From Maribacter sp. ACAM166 (GTDB taxonomy: Bacteria > Bacteroidota > Bacteroidia > Flavobacteriales > Flavobacteriaceae): DNA of 64,000 nucleotides. Where the stretch lies: NCBI RefSeq assembly GCF_005771495.1, contig NZ_VAUW01000007.1, positions 87,212-151,211 of the forward strand, read 5' to 3'. Both the position numbers and the translations under genes were made by a program. A model generated the notes under the pieces. That model made no database searches. It had not been told where the DNA came from and worked only from the letters and a program-made list of their open reading frames with translations. This document shows positions 55,045 through 63,933 of the stretch, piece after piece (within the stretch, counting starts at the first letter, position 1; every line of letters starts with the position of its first letter).

Positions 55045-56328
55045 TTATTTTTTAAATTCTTCGAGTGTTTTTATAATAATAGAAACGCAATCTAACAGTT
55101 GTTCTTCGGTCATTACTAAAGGAGGCGCAAAACGAATGATATTACCATGAGTAGGTTTCGCTAAGAGCCCGTTCTCTTTTAAAGCCATACAAATATCCCA
55201 AGCTGTAGAACTCTCTTCTGTATCGTTAATTAGAATAGCATTCAAAAGACCTTTACCACGAACACTATTTACTAAGTCAGAAGTTGGGATAAACTTGTTC
55301 AATTCATCTCTAAAAAGTTCACCCAGAACGGAAGCATTCTCGGCAAGATTTTCGTCTTTTACAACTTCTAACGCCGCCATACCAACAGCTGCAGCAATTG
55401 GATTACCTCCAAAAGTACTACCATGGTTACCTGGTCCGATAACATTCATTATAGCATCATCTGCCAAAACTGCAGAAACGGGATAAGCACCACCTGATAG
55501 GGCTTTACCCAAAATTAAGATATCCGGTTTTGTTTCTGGGGTTCCGCTACAGTGTTTATCTGAACAAGAACAATTACCACACGTAGCAAGTAAACGTCCG
55601 GTACGTGCAATACCTGTCTGAACTTCATCAGCTATAAAAAGCACATTATATTTCTCACAAAGTGCTTTTGCTCCACTTAAATAACCTTCAGAAGGCACAT
55701 AAACTCCCGCTTCACCTTGTATAGGTTCAACTAGAAATCCTGCTACATTATTATTTACTTTTAACACCTCTTCTAAGGCGTTTAAGTTATCGTACTCAAT
55801 TTTTATAAATCCGTCTGTGTATGGACCAAAATTCTTTCGTGCCACTGAGTCATTGGAAAATGAAATAATGGTTGTTGTACGACCATGAAAATTATTTTCA
55901 CAGACTATTATTTCTGCAGCATTCTCTGTTATACCTTTTTTCTCATATGCCCATTTTCTACAAATTTTCAAAGCCGTTTCAACAGCTTCGGCACCTGTGT
56001 TCATGGGTAAAAGTTTATCAAAATGAAAGGTTTCGGTAGCATACTTTTCATATTTACCCAACATATCATTATAAAAAGCCCGTGAGGTTAATGATAATGT
56101 TTTGGCCTGTTCAGTCATTGCATTTACTATCCTAGGATGGCAATGACCTTGATTTACTGCAGAATAGGCAGAAAGAAAATCATAGTATTTCTTTCCTTCT
56201 ACATCCCATACAAAGACACCTTCTCCTTTACTTAGCACTACTGGCAAAGGATGATAATTGTGTGCTCCGTGTTTTTCTTCTAATGCGATAGCATCATCAG
56301 AAGTGATTTTTCCTAAAATTGTTGACAT
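55045..56328 (-). CDS. rocD: Ornithine--oxo-acid transaminase
   Basis: 427-aa PLP enzyme making glutamate semialdehyde from ornithine. GEGVFVWDVEGKKYYDFLSAYSA opens the fold; NTGAEAVETALKICRKW is near residue 109; LFIADEVQTGIARTGRLLATC is near 232; PLP Lys in LILGKALSGGAYP near 276. Between 248 and 265 lies an insert CGNCSCSDKHC with four Cys, not found in the classical enzyme, possibly a metal site. No arginine catabolic neighbour. Confidence 0.93.
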   Translation of the reverse strand: MSTILGKITSDDAIALEEKHGAHNYHPLPVVLSKGEGVFVWDVEGKKYYDFLSAYSAVNQGHCHPRIVNAMTEQAKTLSLTSRAFYNDMLGKYEKYATETFHFDKLLPMNTGAEAVETALKICRKWAYEKKGITENAAEIIVCENNFHGRTTTIISFSNDSVARKNFGPYTDGFIKIEYDNLNALEEVLKVNNNVAGFLVEPIQGEAGVYVPSEGYLSGAKALCEKYNVLFIADEVQTGIARTGRLLATCGNCSCSDKHCSGTPETKPDILILGKALSGGAYPVSAVLADDAIMNVIGPGNHGSTFGGNPIAAAVGMAALEVVKDENLAENASVLGELFRDELNKFIPTSDLVNSVRGKGLLNAILINDTEESSTAWDICMALKENGLLAKPTHGNIIRFAPPLVMTEEQLLDCVSIIIKTLEEFKK

Positions 56329-56516
56329 GACGAAAATTACTTTAAATAAAACTTTAGCAATTCCTTCTATACCTTTTTCCTTTCGAAGAGTCGAAAATTC
56401 AGCGTAGGAGAGAAATCATCCCTGTAGAAATTCAAAAATACAAATTTAAGACGTCAATGGTTTTAATTACTTGTTAATACTATCAACAACAGTATTCTCA
56501 ATCCAAAGAAACCTTT

Positions 56517-56524
56517 TATTTTTG
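56517..56524 (+). promoter_or_regulatory. -7 box directly before rlmD
   Basis: TATTTTTG ends 4 nt before the ATG at 56529. Confidence 0.5.
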
Positions 56525-56528
56525 CGCT

Positions 56529-57941
56529 ATGCGAAAAAAGACAAAGCGACTAATTTTTGAGAATGTAACGGTGTTAGATGCAGCGGCGAAAGGCAAGACT
56601 ATTGGAAAAGCTCCTGATGGAAGGGTTATTTTTTTGACCAATACCGTACCTGGTGATGTTGTTGACGTACAGACAACCAAAAAGCGAAAGGCTTATTTTG
56701 AAGGGGTAGCTACGACGTTTCATTCCTTATCCGATAAACGTGTTGATCCAGAATGTCAACATTTTGGAGTTTGTGGTGGTTGTAAATGGCAGGATATGGG
56801 GTATGAGCACCAACTTTTCTATAAACAGAAAGAGATAGAGAATAATTTAAAAAGAATCGGCCATTTAGATTTGCCAGAACTTACACCAATAATTGGTTCT
56901 AAGGAACAGTATTTTTACCGGAATAAAATGGAGTTTTCTTTTTCCGATAGTCGTTGGTTGACACTAGATGAAATACAGTCTGATCATCAAATCGAAGATA
57001 AAAATGCATTAGGATTTCATATACCTGGCATGTGGGATAAAATCTTGGATATAAAAAAATGTCATCTTCAAAAAGACCCTTCAAATGCAATTCGTTTAGC
57101 AACAAAGGAATTTGCAATCGCAAATGATTTGACCTTTTTTAACCCAAGAAACCAATATGGTATGTTACGTACCTTAATGATTCGCACCTCTTCAATTGGG
57201 GAAATAATGGTTCTGGTACAATTCTTTGAAATTAATAAAGAGAAGAGAGAACTATTATTAAATCATCTTTCAAAAACCTTTGCAGAAATTACATCTCTAT
57301 TATATATCATTAACCCTAAACAGAATGATACCATATATGATCAAGAAATAGTCTGCTTTTCTGGTAGGGATCATATTTTTGAAGAGATGGAAGGGCTCAA
57401 ATTTAAGATAAACGCTAAATCCTTTTATCAAACGAACTCAGAACAAGCCTATGAATTATATAAAGTAACTAGAAATTTTGCTGATTTAAAAGGAGATGAA
57501 CTAGTTTATGACCTTTATACAGGTACGGGTACCATTGCTCAATTTATCTCTAAAAGAGCAAAGAAGGTAGTTGGTATTGAATCCGTTCCTGAAGCCATTA
57601 TAGATGCGAAAGAAAATGCACTTCGAAATGAGATTAATAATGTAGATTTCTTCGTGGGAGACATGAAAAATGTTTTCAATGAGCAATTTATTGAGCAAAA
57701 TGGTGTTCCAGATGTAATCATTACCGACCCACCTCGTGACGGCATGCATAAAGATGTTGTACAACAAATTTTAAACATCGCTCCCAAAAAAGTAGTTTAC
57801 GTAAGTTGTAATAGTGCCACACAAGCTAGAGATTTGGAACTAATGAAGGATAGGTATATTGTAACCAAGGTACAACCAGTAGATATGTTTCCACAGACCC
57901 ACCACGTAGAAAATGTTATACTTTTAGAAAAGAAAAGTTAG
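56529..57941 (+). CDS. rlmD: 23S rRNA (uracil-1939-C5)-methyltransferase RlmD
   Basis: 470 aa. An N-terminal TRAM-like domain is followed by the Fe-S cysteine set CQHFGVCGGCKWQDMG near residue 76. The SAM fold has YDLYTGTGTIAQFI near 326, ITDPPRDGMH near 398 and catalytic Cys in YVSCNSATQARD near 424. Heads an operon with DUF6452 and DUF6048 genes, the first after a single intervening base. Confidence 0.95.
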   Translation: MRKKTKRLIFENVTVLDAAAKGKTIGKAPDGRVIFLTNTVPGDVVDVQTTKKRKAYFEGVATTFHSLSDKRVDPECQHFGVCGGCKWQDMGYEHQLFYKQKEIENNLKRIGHLDLPELTPIIGSKEQYFYRNKMEFSFSDSRWLTLDEIQSDHQIEDKNALGFHIPGMWDKILDIKKCHLQKDPSNAIRLATKEFAIANDLTFFNPRNQYGMLRTLMIRTSSIGEIMVLVQFFEINKEKRELLLNHLSKTFAEITSLLYIINPKQNDTIYDQEIVCFSGRDHIFEEMEGLKFKINAKSFYQTNSEQAYELYKVTRNFADLKGDELVYDLYTGTGTIAQFISKRAKKVVGIESVPEAIIDAKENALRNEINNVDFFVGDMKNVFNEQFIEQNGVPDVIITDPPRDGMHKDVVQQILNIAPKKVVYVSCNSATQARDLELMKDRYIVTKVQPVDMFPQTHHVENVILLEKKS

Positions 57942-57942
57942 A

Positions 57943-58449
57943 ATGAAAAAGTTTCGAATTGGCATACTATTTTTTCTGAGCATCATCGCTGCAGCGTCTT
58001 GTGAAAAAGATGATATATGTGTTGAGGGTGACACTCCTCTTTTAGTTATAGAATTTTATAATATTTCTGACACGGCTGCCTTAAAAACCGTACCCACGTT
58101 AAGAGTCGTTGGAGTAGGACAAAATGTAACGGTAAACACTGTTGCCGATAGAACCGCTTTAAGCACCATCTCTATTCCTTTAAAAACAGATGCCGACAAT
58201 ACTAGTTTTATAATGATTTCTGGTTCGGCTTCTGCTGAAGACGGATCAGAAACAGGAAATATAGACACCATTAATTTTTCTTATGAAAGACTTGAAGATT
58301 TTCTGTCACGCGGATGTGGTTTTGTTGTCAATTATGATAGCTTACAAGCAAACGTAACAACAGATGACGATAATTGGATTCAAGATATTCAAATAACAAG
58401 ATCTCAGGTCATCAATTCAGATTCTACTCATGTCAAGATTTTTCATTAA
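57943..58449 (+). CDS. DUF6452 lipoprotein
   Basis: 168 aa; lipoprotein signal with Cys near residue 20 (AAASCEKDDIC), then a beta-rich domain starting TPLLVIEFYN and a further Cys in LSRGCGFVVNYDS. Family has no known function. It begins two bases after the rlmD stop and overlaps the DUF6048 gene by 20 nt, so the three are co-expressed. Confidence 0.85.
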   Translation: MKKFRIGILFFLSIIAAASCEKDDICVEGDTPLLVIEFYNISDTAALKTVPTLRVVGVGQNVTVNTVADRTALSTISIPLKTDADNTSFIMISGSASAEDGSETGNIDTINFSYERLEDFLSRGCGFVVNYDSLQANVTTDDDNWIQDIQITRSQVINSDSTHVKIFH

Positions 58450-59197
58450 TCTTTCTCTCATACTTTTTACTTGCCTGGCTTTTGGCCAAACCAAGCCAAT
58501 TGATTTAAACGCAAAAGATTCTGTCGAGCACAAACAATCTTTTGGAATTAGCCTAGGACTTGACCTAAGTAGAATTATAACATCTTCTTTAGATGACAAT
58601 TACAGTGGTTTTGAAATCGTTGCGGACTATAGGTTAACCCAAAAGTTATACATAGCGGCAGAATTAGGTAACGAAGAAAAAATAACCCAAGAAGACCTTT
58701 TTAATTTTACCACATCAGGTAGTTATTTAAAAGTGGGTGTTAATAAAAATAACTATGCCAATTGGTACGGTGAGCATAATTTAATTTATTTAGGAGGAAG
58801 ATTAGCATTTAGCACCTTTGAAAACACCTTAAATAATTACCAGTATTTCGACACGAACCGGTATTGGAACCAAGAAGATTTTTCTAATGGTTCGGATGTT
58901 TCTGAAAATTTTTCAGGACTTTCTGCTACATGGCTAGAAGCTGTTTTTGGAACCAAAGTTGAGTTGTTCCCAAATATTTATATGGGAGCCAGCATACGTT
59001 TGGGGCTGATTTTATCTCAAAAAGAGGATGAACGATTTCCTAATCTTTATATTCCAGGCTTCAATAAAGTCACTAATGACAGTCGTTTTGGCGTAGGGTA
59101 TAATTATAGTATTTCGTATTTTTTACCTTTCTATAAAAAGAAAAATAAAGTCGCTAAAAAAATTGAAGAAACGGAGAAAGGAAATGAAGAATTATAA
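58430..59197 (+). CDS. DUF6048 outer-membrane-like protein
   Basis: 255 aa with a signal peptide (LILFTCLAFGQ). The mature part alternates short beta strands (FGISLGLDLSRII, YKLTQ-type turns, YLKVGVNKNNYANW, NIYMGASIRLGLIL), typical of an outer-membrane barrel or beta domain, ending with a Lys-rich tail. Family of unknown function. Convergent with a small membrane protein; the stops overlap by 6 nt. Confidence 0.85.
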   Translation: MSRFFINLSLILFTCLAFGQTKPIDLNAKDSVEHKQSFGISLGLDLSRIITSSLDDNYSGFEIVADYRLTQKLYIAAELGNEEKITQEDLFNFTTSGSYLKVGVNKNNYANWYGEHNLIYLGGRLAFSTFENTLNNYQYFDTNRYWNQEDFSNGSDVSENFSGLSATWLEAVFGTKVELFPNIYMGASIRLGLILSQKEDERFPNLYIPGFNKVTNDSRFGVGYNYSISYFLPFYKKKNKVAKKIEETEKGNEEL

Positions 59198-59422
59198 CTC
59201 TTTGAATCCTTTTATGAAAATCCATTTCATTACAATTTTTTCCACATTCTCTTTTTTAACCACTGCAAATTTAGGAGCAAGAAAAGAAGCAGATATCGCC
59301 GCTATTAAAGACATATAAAAAGAATCTAGCTGAAGAACTAAACTTAGACCAAACCGAAAAAAGACAAAAAGAATTGCAAACCCTAAGAAATTATATACTA
59401 GCACTTTATGTTTAGGTTTCAT
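59192..59422 (-). CDS. Small membrane protein
   Basis: 76 aa with two hydrophobic segments (NFLGFAILFVFFRFGLSLV and YMSLIAAISASFLAPKFA). No family recognised. Overlaps the upstream THUMP methyltransferase by 4 nt on the same strand, so it is coupled to it. Confidence 0.7.
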   Translation of the reverse strand: MKPKHKVLVYNFLGFAILFVFFRFGLSLVLQLDSFYMSLIAAISASFLAPKFAVVKKENVEKIVMKWIFIKGFKEL

Positions 59423-60594
59423 TCTTCTGTGTTTTTTTGATATTTGGCTTTTTTACTTCCTTCATACATTTCATATTTGACTAGACGAGACTCTAATTGG
59501 CTATTGAACACTTTTATTTTACGAGAAGGCCGCAATCCTACATATTTCAAAGCTGGTAAGTTACTGGTTATAAACCAAGCCTTTGTTCCTGGATAACCCT
59601 GTTTTAAGGTGTCACCAATGGAACTGTAAAAATTTTCCATATCTAAATCCAATCGCTCTCCATACGGGGGGTTGAAACACATATGTAAGGCACCCTCAGA
59701 TTCCTTTTCGGTTTTGAAAAAATCTTTTCTATCAACAGTAATATAGTCAGTCAGATTTGCATTTTCAATGTTGTCTAGCGCTTTTCTAACAGCTGAAGGC
59801 GCCTTATCATATCCGATTATTTTATAATGAAACTCCCTAGTCTTCTTTAGACTTGAATCAATAATCTTTTCGTACAATTCTACATCAAAATCAGACCACT
59901 TTTCAAAAGCGAATCCTTTTCGGTTAATATTCGCCGGTATATTGCATGCAATCATAGCAGCCTCAGTCAACATAGTTCCACTACCACACATAGGGTCAAG
60001 AAAATCGCATTGACCGTCCCAACCACTTAAAAGCAACAAACCAGAAGCTAAAACCTCATTAATAGGCGCAATGTTGGTTGCTGTTCGATACCCCCTGCGG
60101 TGCAAAGAGCTGCCTGAACTATCTAAAGAAACATTACATTCATTATTATGTATATGAATATTGATGCGCAAGTCTGGATCTTTAATATCAACGTCTGGTC
60201 GGGTACCTTCGGTATCCCGAAATTTGTCTACAATAGCATCCTTTGTTTTTTGTGACACATATAAAGAATGGGTAAACTCTTCTGAATTGACTGTTGTGTC
60301 TATTGCAAATGTTTCGCTGACAGAAAGATATTCCGTCCAATCCATTGCGTAAATTTTTCTATACAAATCCTTTTCATCTCTAACCCTAAATGAATGTATA
60401 GGTTTAATAATCTTAATCGCGGTTCTTAAACACAGGTTTGCTTTATACATAAAACCCATATCACCTTCAAATGATACATTACGCACTCCTTCTACAACAT
60501 TGCTAGCACCAAGATTTCTAAGTTCCTTTGAAAGTAGTTCTTCAAAACCAAAAAGCGTCTTAGCGACCATTTTAAAATTATTACTCATATCCAT
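59419..60594 (-). CDS. THUMP-domain RNA methyltransferase (RlmL-like)
   Basis: 391 aa. THUMP at ~45-150, then a Rossmann methyltransferase with FLDPMCGSGTMLTEAAMIA near residue 197, and catalytic NPPYGERLDLD near 308. Family methylates a guanine N2 of 23S rRNA. Divergent from the ZIP gene. Followed by a coupled small membrane protein. Confidence 0.93.
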   Translation of the reverse strand: MDMSNNFKMVAKTLFGFEELLSKELRNLGASNVVEGVRNVSFEGDMGFMYKANLCLRTAIKIIKPIHSFRVRDEKDLYRKIYAMDWTEYLSVSETFAIDTTVNSEEFTHSLYVSQKTKDAIVDKFRDTEGTRPDVDIKDPDLRINIHIHNNECNVSLDSSGSSLHRRGYRTATNIAPINEVLASGLLLLSGWDGQCDFLDPMCGSGTMLTEAAMIACNIPANINRKGFAFEKWSDFDVELYEKIIDSSLKKTREFHYKIIGYDKAPSAVRKALDNIENANLTDYITVDRKDFFKTEKESEGALHMCFNPPYGERLDLDMENFYSSIGDTLKQGYPGTKAWFITSNLPALKYVGLRPSRKIKVFNSQLESRLVKYEMYEGSKKAKYQKNTEE

Positions 60595-60608
60595 TTTTTC
60601 ACGTACCG

Positions 60609-60616
60609 CAAAAATA
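60609..60616 (-). promoter_or_regulatory. -7 box for the THUMP methyltransferase
   Basis: TATTTTTG on the minus strand, 14 nt before the ATG at 60594. Confidence 0.5.
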
Positions 60617-60682
60617 CGCTAATTTTGATGCTAGATTAATTTAAGACCTATTTCCTTTTATATAAGCCAAACTAGCATCTAC

Positions 60683-61354
60683 ATGATTTATATTTTACCT
60701 GTTCTGGGAGTACTTTTAAGTTTTCTTTTTGTTGTAATCACAAAACCACAAAAAAATGAGTATTTCAAACTTCTGTTAGCATTTAGTGGCGCATTTTTAT
60801 TAGCACTTACAATTTTTGAAATGCTACCCGAGGTATATGTACACACAGACCCTAAACTAATTGGGGTATTTATCATGATGGGTATACTATTTCAAATATT
60901 TTTAGAATTTTTTTCTAAAGGTGCAGAACATGGGCATGTACATATTTCAAAGGATAGTCTAAATTTTCCATGGTTACTTTTTATAAGCCTCTGCATACAT
61001 TCCTTACTGGAAGGCTTACCCATTGGGTCAAACGACACCATTATTTATGGTATTTTAATTCATAAAATTCCTATAGCCATTATTTTAAGTATATTTTTAT
61101 TGGGGTCTAAAATTAAACCTATCTATGCAGGATTATTTATGGTGCTTTTTTCAATAATGACACCCTTAGGCACTTATTTGGCACATACTATTGATATATT
61201 ATCAACCTATGCCGTTTACTTAAATGCTTTGGTTATAGGGGTCTTCTTGCATATTTCAACTGTAATCTTATTTGAAAGTTCTGAAGTTCATAAGTTTAAT
61301 TTAAGAAAACTTTTAGTTATTGTTTTCGGAATAACCATAGCCTATTTTTTATAA
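60683..61354 (+). CDS. ZIP-family metal transporter
   Basis: 223 aa, about seven or eight helices. The metal motif HSLLEGLPIG is near residue 112 (helix IV) and HKIPIAIIL near 132 (helix V). A His-containing loop AEHGHVHISKD between helices III and IV is typical. Divalent metal, probably zinc or iron, into the cytoplasm. The next gene starts directly after its stop. Confidence 0.9.
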   Translation: MIYILPVLGVLLSFLFVVITKPQKNEYFKLLLAFSGAFLLALTIFEMLPEVYVHTDPKLIGVFIMMGILFQIFLEFFSKGAEHGHVHISKDSLNFPWLLFISLCIHSLLEGLPIGSNDTIIYGILIHKIPIAIILSIFLLGSKIKPIYAGLFMVLFSIMTPLGTYLAHTIDILSTYAVYLNALVIGVFLHISTVILFESSEVHKFNLRKLLVIVFGITIAYFL

Positions 61355-61780
61355 ATGTTTAGTAAGGAAGATTCTAGAAAGCTACGTGAAGAATTTTGGA
61401 TTGGATTTGGCAAATCATATCCGACTAAATGGACACTTTATAAGACAAAGATAAAAGGGTTATCATTTAAATTTCATTTTGATTTAAAAATGGCCATGGT
61501 GTCAATAGATGTTGACACCGAATTTGAACAACGAATAAAAGTTTGGGATAAATTAGTTGCCTTAAAATCTTTAGTATTAGAAGAATATCTACCAAAAGCT
61601 ATTTATGAAGATTTCTATATATTAGAAAATCAAAAAGAAATTTCGAAAATCTATGTGGAATTAAAAAATGTCTCTATCCACAATAAAGATACCTGGAGAG
61701 AAACCATGATGTTTCTTAATTCTTCAATGCATCAGGTTGAAGACTTTTTTGAAGAATATAAAGATGTTATTGATTCTTAA
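61355..61780 (+). CDS. DUF4268 protein
   Basis: 141 aa, no signal; conserved opening SREDSRKLR-like (KEDSRKLREEFWIGFGKSYP), then FKFHFDLKMAMVSIDVD and the acidic end. Family of unknown function, sometimes found next to restriction or nuclease domains, but here alone with the ZIP gene, whose stop is directly before its ATG. Confidence 0.85.
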   Translation: MFSKEDSRKLREEFWIGFGKSYPTKWTLYKTKIKGLSFKFHFDLKMAMVSIDVDTEFEQRIKVWDKLVALKSLVLEEYLPKAIYEDFYILENQKEISKIYVELKNVSIHNKDTWRETMMFLNSSMHQVEDFFEEYKDVIDS

Positions 61781-61850
61781 ATTAATTCATATTTCTTTTA
61801 GCTACACTCAAAAATAATCTGCTTGGATTCATAAATTTTCCGAAAAGTCA

Positions 61851-62390
61851 TTAAACTACTTCCAAGCAGATAAAACACAAATGATTAACTGCACCGGCCA
61901 GAACAACCAGGTTCCAGATAAAATGATTGTATTGTATTTTCTTAACTGCATAAAAAATAATTAGAACCATACAAAAAACCACCTAACATAAGCAGTTTAA
62001 TAGCTTGTTTTGTTGTGTTATTTATCAAATTTTGAAAATTAAACACAATACGCCATCCAATGACCAAATAACGTAGTGGAGAAAGAATTTCATGTTTACC
62101 TGTATAAAACAATTTCAATTGTGCTCCAAATATGACAATTCCCCAAACTGTAAAGGATATAAGCCAACCATTACCTTCTATTAAAATAATTAATGCGACA
62201 GAAGTATATGTGAATGCAATTAATATATATTAATTAATAAGATAAATAATTCGTCATCTTCATTTCCAAATAGTATGATTAACACCATGGCACACCGTAG
62301 AAACGATAAACATACATATCAACGCGAGAGTATAAATTAGTATACTTAAAACGGCGTAAGAAAATTGATTGCTATTCTTTTAAAATAAAA
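61851..62390 (-). pseudogene. Decayed hemolysin III family (YqfA/TrhA) gene
   Basis: Minus-strand conceptual pieces match the family: QFSYAVLSILIYTLALICMF followed by VSTVCHGVNH (for the usual STLYH), then ISFTVWGIVIFGAQLKLFYTG and LRYLVIGWRIVFNF, then after a one-base shift near 61975, FYAVKKIQYNHFIWNLVVLAG. Stop codons and at least one frameshift separate them, and the N-terminal part is lost. The gene was probably a seven-helix PAQR-like membrane protein. It fills an otherwise empty 706-nt gap. Confidence 0.82.
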
Positions 62391-62486
62391 TAATCCTAGT
62401 TTAAACTGTAGCTTGAAAAATGGTAATTAGCCTCTCTTCTTTCTCTAACGAAACTAAATATGCCACACCTATTATAAATTACAATT

Positions 62487-63824
62487 TTATTTATATTGTT
62501 TGCCATGTTTTATGACCATATCAACATCCTGTAGAAGATTAATATAACGTAATACATCGCCTTTGACTGCTATGATATCAGCATACTTACCAGGGGTGAT
62601 TGTACCAACTTCATCTGCAACTCCCATCCATAACGAAGGCCAATAGGTTGCCCCACGTATAGCATACATTGGGTCAATTCCAAATTCATTTACCCAAACA
62701 TCTAATTCGTTCCAAGTAGATTGACTATGAAATTTCATAGGTATACCACTATCTGTACCGACCATCAAAACTACACCTGCATCTAATAACTGTTTTACTT
62801 TTGTTTCTAGAGTAGGTCTTCGACTTGACGTTAGCTGAAAATAAGGAAGACGGTCTGAATGCTCTATACTTTTCCGTATATCAATTACCACACTATCAGG
62901 TAAACCTCTATGCCATGAATCCTCGTCAATAAATTCAGGATTATCCCTCATATACTCATAATTATATAACACTTCTACCGTGGGAGTCCAAAACAAAGGA
63001 CCTTTACTCATATCAGCTGTGCGTTCCTTAATCATTTCCATAATATCCTCAGGATACTTAGGAGCTGATGACAAACCTGTATGTTCAAAACAATCTGCAC
63101 CAGCTAATAAACCACGTCTAATTTCTTCTGGTCTATGACTATGTGCAACAACTTTAAGATTTTGATTATGAGCTTCATCAACAATCGCATGGACTTCATC
63201 CATGGTCATTTGGTCTTGATCTATCAATTTAATTACATCAACACCTGCTTTAGCTAATTTTTTTATTTTTTTTCGAGCATCTTCTACACCATTTATTCCC
63301 CATCTAAAATTTTCTGTTCCGGGATAAGGTTTGTGTTGAATAAATGGACCAGATACATATAACGTAGCTCCTGGAATTTCCCCATTATTAATTGCATCTC
63401 TTACAGAAATACTTTCTTCTAAAGGAGCACCTAAATCCCTTGCGCTTGTAACGCCTGCCATCAATAATTGATGTGCAGAAGCTGGCATAATAACATTTTC
63501 CCAAAGAGGTGGATAGGTTTTATCCCAATAGGCATAATCAGAATGACCAGCCAGCATAGTATGAACATGCATATCCCATAAACCAGGTAATACACTCATT
63601 CCTTCAGTAGAAATTATTTCTGCATTTTCAGGAATCTTGGTATTTTCCTGATTACCGACAGCAATAATCTTTTCTCCCTCTATAATAATGACACTGTTCT
63701 TAATTGGGTGAGACCCGAAGCCATCGATAAGAGTTCCTCCTACCAGAGCCTTAATCGGGTTTTCCTGGGAAATACCTATTATAGTAGTCAAACATAAAAC
63801 GAAAAAACAGCATATCTTATTCAT
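62487..63824 (-). CDS. Exported amidohydrolase (prolidase/imidazolonepropionase-like)
   Basis: 445 aa with a signal peptide (CFFVLCLTTIIGISQ). Metal motif LPGLWDMHVHTMLAGH near residue 79, carboxylysine-type KLIDQDQMT near 198, VVAHSHRPEE near 220, ADCFEHTGLS near 236, and catalytic Asp in MVGTDSGIPM near 358. All metal ligands are present, in contrast to the amidohydrolase pair at 10.6-14.9 kb. Substrate unknown. Confidence 0.92.
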   Translation of the reverse strand: MNKICCFFVLCLTTIIGISQENPIKALVGGTLIDGFGSHPIKNSVIIIEGEKIIAVGNQENTKIPENAEIISTEGMSVLPGLWDMHVHTMLAGHSDYAYWDKTYPPLWENVIMPASAHQLLMAGVTSARDLGAPLEESISVRDAINNGEIPGATLYVSGPFIQHKPYPGTENFRWGINGVEDARKKIKKLAKAGVDVIKLIDQDQMTMDEVHAIVDEAHNQNLKVVAHSHRPEEIRRGLLAGADCFEHTGLSSAPKYPEDIMEMIKERTADMSKGPLFWTPTVEVLYNYEYMRDNPEFIDEDSWHRGLPDSVVIDIRKSIEHSDRLPYFQLTSSRRPTLETKVKQLLDAGVVLMVGTDSGIPMKFHSQSTWNELDVWVNEFGIDPMYAIRGATYWPSLWMGVADEVGTITPGKYADIIAVKGDVLRYINLLQDVDMVIKHGKQYK

Positions 63825-63893
63825 AGCATTTATTTAGTTCCCTAAATATACTAAAATGCATCAGCTATTATATGGCCATCTGGATTTCGGGTA

Positions 63894-63926
63894 TAAAAAA
63901 AGCCCCTTACATTTCTGTAAGGGGCT
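63894..63926 (-). terminator. rRNA operon terminator
   Basis: AGCCCCTTACA (63901-63911) and TGTAAGGGGCT (63916-63926) around a TTTC loop. On the minus strand it is followed by seven T. It lies directly after the 5S rRNA. Confidence 0.92.
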
Positions 63927-63933
63927 TTCGAAA

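Noticed and set aside
57501..57787. Minus-strand frames inside rlmD
   Set aside because: Overlap the SAM-binding part of rlmD on the other strand; shadows.
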